From contig NC_067287.1 in NCBI RefSeq assembly GCF_020740795.1, positions 17,065,501-17,129,500 on the forward strand: a stretch of DNA of 64,000 bases. The letters run 5' to 3'. Below the pieces are notes generated by a model, which did not search any database, was not told where the DNA came from, and was given only the letters and a program-made list of their open reading frames with translations. This DNA comes from Apus apus. Its lineage: Eukaryota > Chordata > Aves > Apodiformes > Apodidae. Shown here in pieces: positions 59,601-64,000 of this stretch. A program made the translations under genes and the position numbers. Numbering within the stretch: the stretch's first letter is position 1; each line of letters opens with the position of its first letter.

Positions 59601-62600
59601 TTAAGTTCACTCAGAAGTTTAATCAAATGTCTAGGACACTGGTTTGGCAAAAACTTTCCATACAGACAGGCACAACAAAGAAGGGAGCAGGGAAGGAGGG
59701 CAGAGGCTGGTCACACAGGAGTTGCAGGAGGACAGGGAATAAAAAGAGGGAAGCATGAAGCCTGTTGTGTTTGGGACAAGTATGTTTTTCCCACGTCCAG
59801 ACCACTTCTGTGGAGACATGTTTAGTTGGCAGGAGGGCTGAGTGCAGGGGTGAAGAGCAATGCTCTCCTCTTCTGTGCCAGAGCAGCCACTTACCATCAC
59901 TGCCCTTCCTTGCAGCCCAAGGCTTTGATTTTCTGCTGATCCAAAATGCAAATGTTTCTGTCTTGGGCTGTGTGGACAAGGTGAAAGGGAAAGATGGGCT
60001 GTGTCCTTACCAGAAGCTTTGTGCTGTAGAAGGAGCAATGTGTGTACAGTTGGGACCTTCCTTTCTTCTTACATTAAAAACTCATGCCTGGGCTAACTGT
60101 GGCATGCAGAGCAGTGCTACGGAAGTGCAGCAGCAGGACAGGAGGGTCTTTCTGCCCAAACCTGTGAGTGAAAAAGGGTACATCTAGTTAAGTCAAAGAA
60201 AATAACACTTTGAGGGAAAAAGTGTTTGTAAAAAGCCCAAACTCTTTCCAATTTGTAGATGTCTGACCATTCCAAATCTCCTCTAATCTTGCCACAAGCC
60301 TCTCCTACTGAACCAGAGGGGTGTGTGAAATATCTCTGCTGTTCCCAAGGGGGGAAACAAGGGAGAAAAGACTTGAGAAACCAAAGGAAAGGAAACATGA
60401 CAGCAGAACAATTAACCTGCCTGGCTCTCCCAGGGAGATGGCTACAGCTTCCATTGAAAATGTCCTTTGAAGGTAGTTTTCACTATAAACAGATTTTGAT
60501 GCCATGTCACAGGAAAGCTGGGAAGGAGCCAAGTCAAAACAGGCTGGAAACAATTCCTCAGGAAGAGCTGCTGAGCAAAGCCCCCTTGCAAAGTGCCTGG
60601 TGCCCCTGTGGTTTCAGCTGCTCCGGGTGCAGCCCCAGGATCTGTGCATCCTGCAGACTGTTCTATGGGAGGCTTTGTGCCTGCAGATAGCTCTGGCAGA
60701 AATGGCTTTCCTCTCTCTTGTGGGGAGATGCTGAGCTTACCCTATTCCCTGCCTGGTGCATTATCGTTGTTTTTCAGTGAAGTCTCAGAAATGTCATTAA
60801 TTTATTTCCACTCTGTAATTCCCACAACACCCAGGTCAAGCCTGTATGAATTTCTCATTGTAGATTAGTTTAAAGAAAAGTCCTTCTGCCCTGATTTTTA
60901 CCCTGGTTTTTAAAAGACAACCTTCTAATTGAACCTGCATTTCAGAGCCTGGTAGAAACAAGCCCTCACAGTACCTGGGATGCTAACTTAGGTGGCATCT
61001 GCACTAAAAAGCTTGGTCTGTGGTTCCTGCGGGTACGCAGGAGGGACTTTCTGTCAAAGCCTGAGGGATAAAGAAGGCACATCTATTTAATTTGAAGAGT
61101 ACTATGCAGGAAATAAATGTTTGTAGAGGACCCAAATCATGCTTGTTTGAGAATGTGTGAAATGTTTCTCATGTTTAGGAAGGGGTAGTGCCTCTGGCAG
61201 GCCATCACAGCTCTGTGTAGCCTTGCGAATGGCTTTGGCAGCACTGAGGAAGCAGATCTGCCTTCCCCAGGGCAGTGAAGCTACATTGGGGTGATTTGGC
61301 ACTGCATGGGGGCTGCCTCCCCAGCCACCCCAGGCTGGACGTAGCCTGCCACATCACTGACAGAGCTTTGCTATGTCCCTGCGGGCTGGTGGCTCTCCAT
61401 GCCCTTCCTGGCCCTTGATCTTCAGACCATGCTGTTTCCTGGAGGGGCGCCTGGCAGGTTCCTCCCAGCCTCTTCCTGCCCCTGACTGTCTTTTTCTCTC
61501 TCAGTCCACCGCCAAACCTCGCACCACATCCATCATCTCCTTTCCACTCACCTCCCTTCTGCCCTCAAGTTCCAAAAGAAGCCCCCCCGCACCAGCAGGA
61601 GGAAAAAAAGGAGGAGGAAAAAGAAGAAAACCTCGGTACCTCCTTCAGAGGTCACCCCCACCATCCAGGAAGAGGACGAGGAGGGGGAAGAAGAGGAGGA
61701 AGAAGAGGAAGAAGAAGAGGAAGAAGGAGAATCTGAAGCAGAGGAGGCCCAGGTGAAAGAGATCTCTGCAGAGTCTGAGAGTGAAGCTCGTGGGAAGGAC
61801 ACGTCCCCTAAGCTGGAGCCCACAAGCAAACCAAAGGCAAGACTGGGGCATCCCTACCCGGATGGGGCTCAGAGACTGGGGGGAAGTGGAGGGAGTGTTG
61901 ATGCTGGGAGGGTGCCAGGGTGCATGGTCAAGAGAGTGTGCTGCTCAGTGGGAAGAGGTTGTAGTTGTGAAATATTGTGGGAAGAGTGGTTTTGTCCCTG
62001 CCTGGCAGAGATGGGCACTGGAGAACAGCGACAGATAAGCCATTGCTTGGAGTAGATGCTGGGGAGTGTGCATGACCATTTTGGAGGTGTAAGACCCGTG
62101 GGAGAAGATCAATGTGGCTGTTAGGGTGCATAGTGTGTATGGGGCACTAATATGGCTCGTCCCAGGGTACAAGGCATGTGGGAGAAGTTGGTGTGACCCA
62201 TTCTAGGAGGTGGGGACACGGGGAGAATCTGCATGCCAGGGACTGGGGCCAAGGCTGCCTGTCCTGGCTCTCGCTGTCAGGACTGTCTTCTCTTCAGTTC
62301 ACCATCGGCAGCGATGAGGAGGAGTCCGGCAGCACTCTGGCCCCTGCGCAGTTCCACGTGGAGGAGGAGAGTGGCATCCTGTCCCCCGTGCCACACTTCA
62401 CCGACCAGCTGCAGGACAAGGGCCTTGCCTCCCTCCGCAGGTAGGCAAGTGGTGCTGAGCTGCCTGCTGCTCTCCTGGGCTTGGGGTGGCCGCATAGACC
62501 TTGTCCCCAGGGGTAATGGCTGTGCCCAGCCTGAGCTTGTGCTAAGGCAGAAGGGACATGGGGCCTGGAGGGAGAGCAGCTGAGAGCAACACGCTGCTCT

Positions 62601-63232
62601 CTGGTGGTATAGTCACTCCCTGGGACTCCTGTGACCTCCCTTGGGTCTGTGGGATCCCTAGGGTGCAGGTTTGCGGCACTGGGCTGCACAGCTGGAATTC
62701 CCTTTCTCTCAGCTAACTTGTGTTGTCATGCTGACCTGCAGGCTGGGAAGCCCCAGGAGGCTCAGCTGAGTCAGGGGACCATGAGGTTATTGACTCAGAG
62801 GTGGGTCCCCAACACTGGCTGCAAACTAATCCCACTCCATGGTGCGGAATGGGAGGAGCAGAAGGGGCAACCTTTAGGTTTTGGGATAGGTGACTCCTGG
62901 CTCTGCTCCTTCTCAGGGACTTGTTGGTCAGGGCTGGGTTGAGAGACCTCAGCTCCTGACGGGCCAGTGCCCATCCTCATTCACATCATTTGCTACCATC
63001 CATCTGTTTGGTTCCTACAGCCCCCCTGGGCCTCGGGAACGTCTGTCTCGTGGGTGGGAGAAGCGCAAGCCCTGGGGCCAGGTGACAAGTGGACAACGGG
63101 TTACCTATGACTTGAAGGAGAGGATGTGCATTGGCAGCATGACCACGCTGGAAAGCGCGGCGTACCAGCGCGTCCCCACGGACGAGGCCGAGGCCCAGAT
63201 GCTGGCATCTGCTGACTTGGATGGCATGAAAA
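56616..63232 (+). CDS. SLC4A3: Anion exchange protein 3 (AE3), first five coding exons (3' part outside window)
   Basis: Plasma-membrane Cl-/HCO3- exchanger of brain and heart; only part of the cytoplasmic N-terminal region is here. Coding exons: 56616-56669, 57889-58045, 61505-61836, 62298-62440, 63021-63232, about 299 codons, consistent in phase. Diagnostic blocks shared with human AE3 are RFGDLISK, RRSYSERDFE, HRQTSHHIHH, SVPPSEVTPTIQEE, FTIGSDEEE, YDLKERM and VPTDEAEAQML followed by ASADLDGMK. Exon 3 encodes a basic stretch (RRKKRRRKKKK) followed by a long Glu run, as in mammals. The intron after exon 3 uses a GC donor (CCAAAG|GCAAGA). The membrane domain and the rest of the cytoplasmic domain lie beyond 64000. 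Confidence 0.93.
56670..57888 (+). other. SLC4A3: SLC4A3 intron after the first coding exon
   Basis: A 1.2-kb intron with donor CAGCAG|GTGAGG and acceptor TTCTGTGCAG. No repeat or alternative exon recognised. Confidence 0.7.
60135..60250 (+). repeat. Intronic repeat, copy 1
   Basis: ACAGGAGGGTCTTTCTGCCC ... TACATCTAGTTAA ... AAAAGTGTTTGTAAAAAGCC aligns by eye, with gaps, to the segment near 61050. Probably an old local duplication or two copies of an unrecognised repeat. Confidence 0.45.
61045..61150 (+). repeat. Intronic repeat, copy 2
   Basis: CAGGAGGGACTTTCTGTCAA ... CACATCTATTTAA ... AAATGTTTGTAGAGGACCCA matches copy 1 at about 60135-60250 in the same orientation, roughly 900 bp away. 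Confidence 0.45.
61660..61745 (+). repeat. SLC4A3: GAG/GAA-rich poly-Glu coding repeat in SLC4A3
   Basis: An in-frame run of GAG/GAA codons encodes about 20 acidic residues (Glu with a few Asp and Gly) in the third coding exon. Human AE3 has a similar acidic run, so this is a conserved low-complexity segment whose length may vary. Confidence 0.8.
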
Positions 63233-63599
63233 GTGAGGCTTTGTGACATTATCTGCATTACTAGTGTGCATGTCCCTTGCTTCACCCTGCTTTGCTCTCT
63301 TCCCTAGCAGCTCCAGGCATGGTCTTCAGCCTGCCGCAGGACATGATCCTCAGCTCCCTGTTCCCCAGTCTCTACTTTTCCAGCCTTGGCTCCTCTCTGT
63401 GAGCTTTGCAGTGTCCATGGGGCTGGTCCTCATGTTTCCAGCACCTTTACTCACACCTGCCCCATGAATGCTTGCTCCTCCACCTGCCGCACTGCTGTCT
63501 CCAGTTCAGGGCTCCCTGCATTCTCTGAGACCCAGCTCTCTCCTCTCCTGACACACTTTCCCAGCAATTAGCCCTCGGTGTGACATGCCAGCTCTGGCA

Positions 63600-63960
63600 T
63601 TGCAGAAAAGCTGAGGTGAGGAGCCTCCCCTCTCCTCTGCTCCACTGGTGGAGAGGCAGCTCTCCCCTCCGGAGCGCCTCGGAGGGGGACTGCCCGTGTG
63701 CGTGGCGCAAGGGCAGAGACGTCATGGAAATGCACGCTCCGGGCCTGAGGACATGGAGAATTCAATAGGTCGCTCTGCAGGCTGGAGAGGGAGGGAGAGA
63801 CCAGAGGGGAGTGAGGGAGAGAAGCAGTGCTGCACACACAGCCTGGCTGTCCCCAGGCCACGGGCGCCGTGTCCCTGGGCAGCTGGCACAAGACCCCGCG
63901 GCAGAGCGAGGATCCTGCTCCCGCCAGCCGGTGGGGCAGCCCCCCACGGAAGCATCCCCG
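63600..63960 (+). promoter_or_regulatory. SLC4A3: Candidate internal (cardiac AE3-type) promoter region
   Basis: Mammalian SLC4A3 has an internal promoter in intron 6 giving the cardiac isoform. Counting one non-coding first exon, the intron starting at 63233 is intron 6. It contains a CpG-enriched patch with GACGTCATGG near 63719 (CRE-like core) and GC-rich sequence around 63850-63960. No cardiac first exon could be recognised by sequence. Confidence 0.25.
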
Positions 63961-64000
63961 GGTGGAGCCAGCTTTTCCAGGACCTCTTCAGTCCCCAGGG

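Larger units (their letters stand above)
58046..61504 (+). other. SLC4A3: SLC4A3 intron with an internal sequence duplication
   Basis: A 3.46-kb phase 1 intron (GAAT|GTATGT ... CTCTCTCAG|TC). It holds two related segments at about 60135-60250 and 61045-61150. No known transposon family was recognised in it. Confidence 0.7.

Noticed and set aside
1-64000. Retrovirus-like or LTR elements, tRNA genes, CRISPR arrays
   Set aside because: No paired terminal repeats, gag/pol motifs, cloverleaf with A/B boxes, or spaced direct repeats were seen on either strand.

Overview
This is vertebrate nuclear DNA, most likely from a bird. Genes are split into many exons with GT-AG introns (plus one GC-AG intron), promoters are CpG-rich, introns are short, and the only interspersed repeats I recognise are CR1 LINE fragments, several ending in the TTCTATGA-type tail of avian CR1. 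Gene order is OBSL1 (-), INHA (+), a gap-junction gamma connexin (-), STK11IP (-), SLC4A3 (+). Mammals have the OBSL1-INHA-STK11IP-SLC4A3 neighbourhood (human 2q35). This window differs by an extra connexin and by the orientation of STK11IP.

Layout: 94-14917 (-) holds 24 coding exons of obscurin-like 1, whose 3' end lies beyond the left edge. They encode 23 Ig domains and one FN3, nearly all one domain per phase-1 exon, with recent tandem Ig duplications. 15-17.7 kb is the OBSL1/INHA divergent intergenic region with a CRE-like INHA promoter motif. 17709-19425 (+) is a complete two-exon inhibin alpha gene. 21585-22886 (-) is a Cx45-like connexin with a tiny last coding exon and a probable 5' exon in a CpG island near 25.36 kb. 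26-32 kb is gene-poor with one long CR1 piece. 33027-51074 (-) is a complete 24-coding-exon STK11IP (1174 aa). 50.9-51.75 kb is a CpG island shared head to head with SLC4A3. 56616-63232 (+) holds the first five coding exons of the AE3 anion exchanger, which continues past the right edge.

The genes do not form one pathway. OBSL1 is a cytoskeletal adaptor, INHA a reproductive hormone subunit, the connexin a gap-junction channel subunit, STK11IP an LKB1/lysosome-associated adaptor, and SLC4A3 a Cl-/HCO3- exchanger. Exon junctions were placed by eye from splice consensus, reading-frame phase and remembered human proteins. In each gene all junction phases are mutually consistent. No retrovirus-like element, tRNA, rRNA or CRISPR array was seen.
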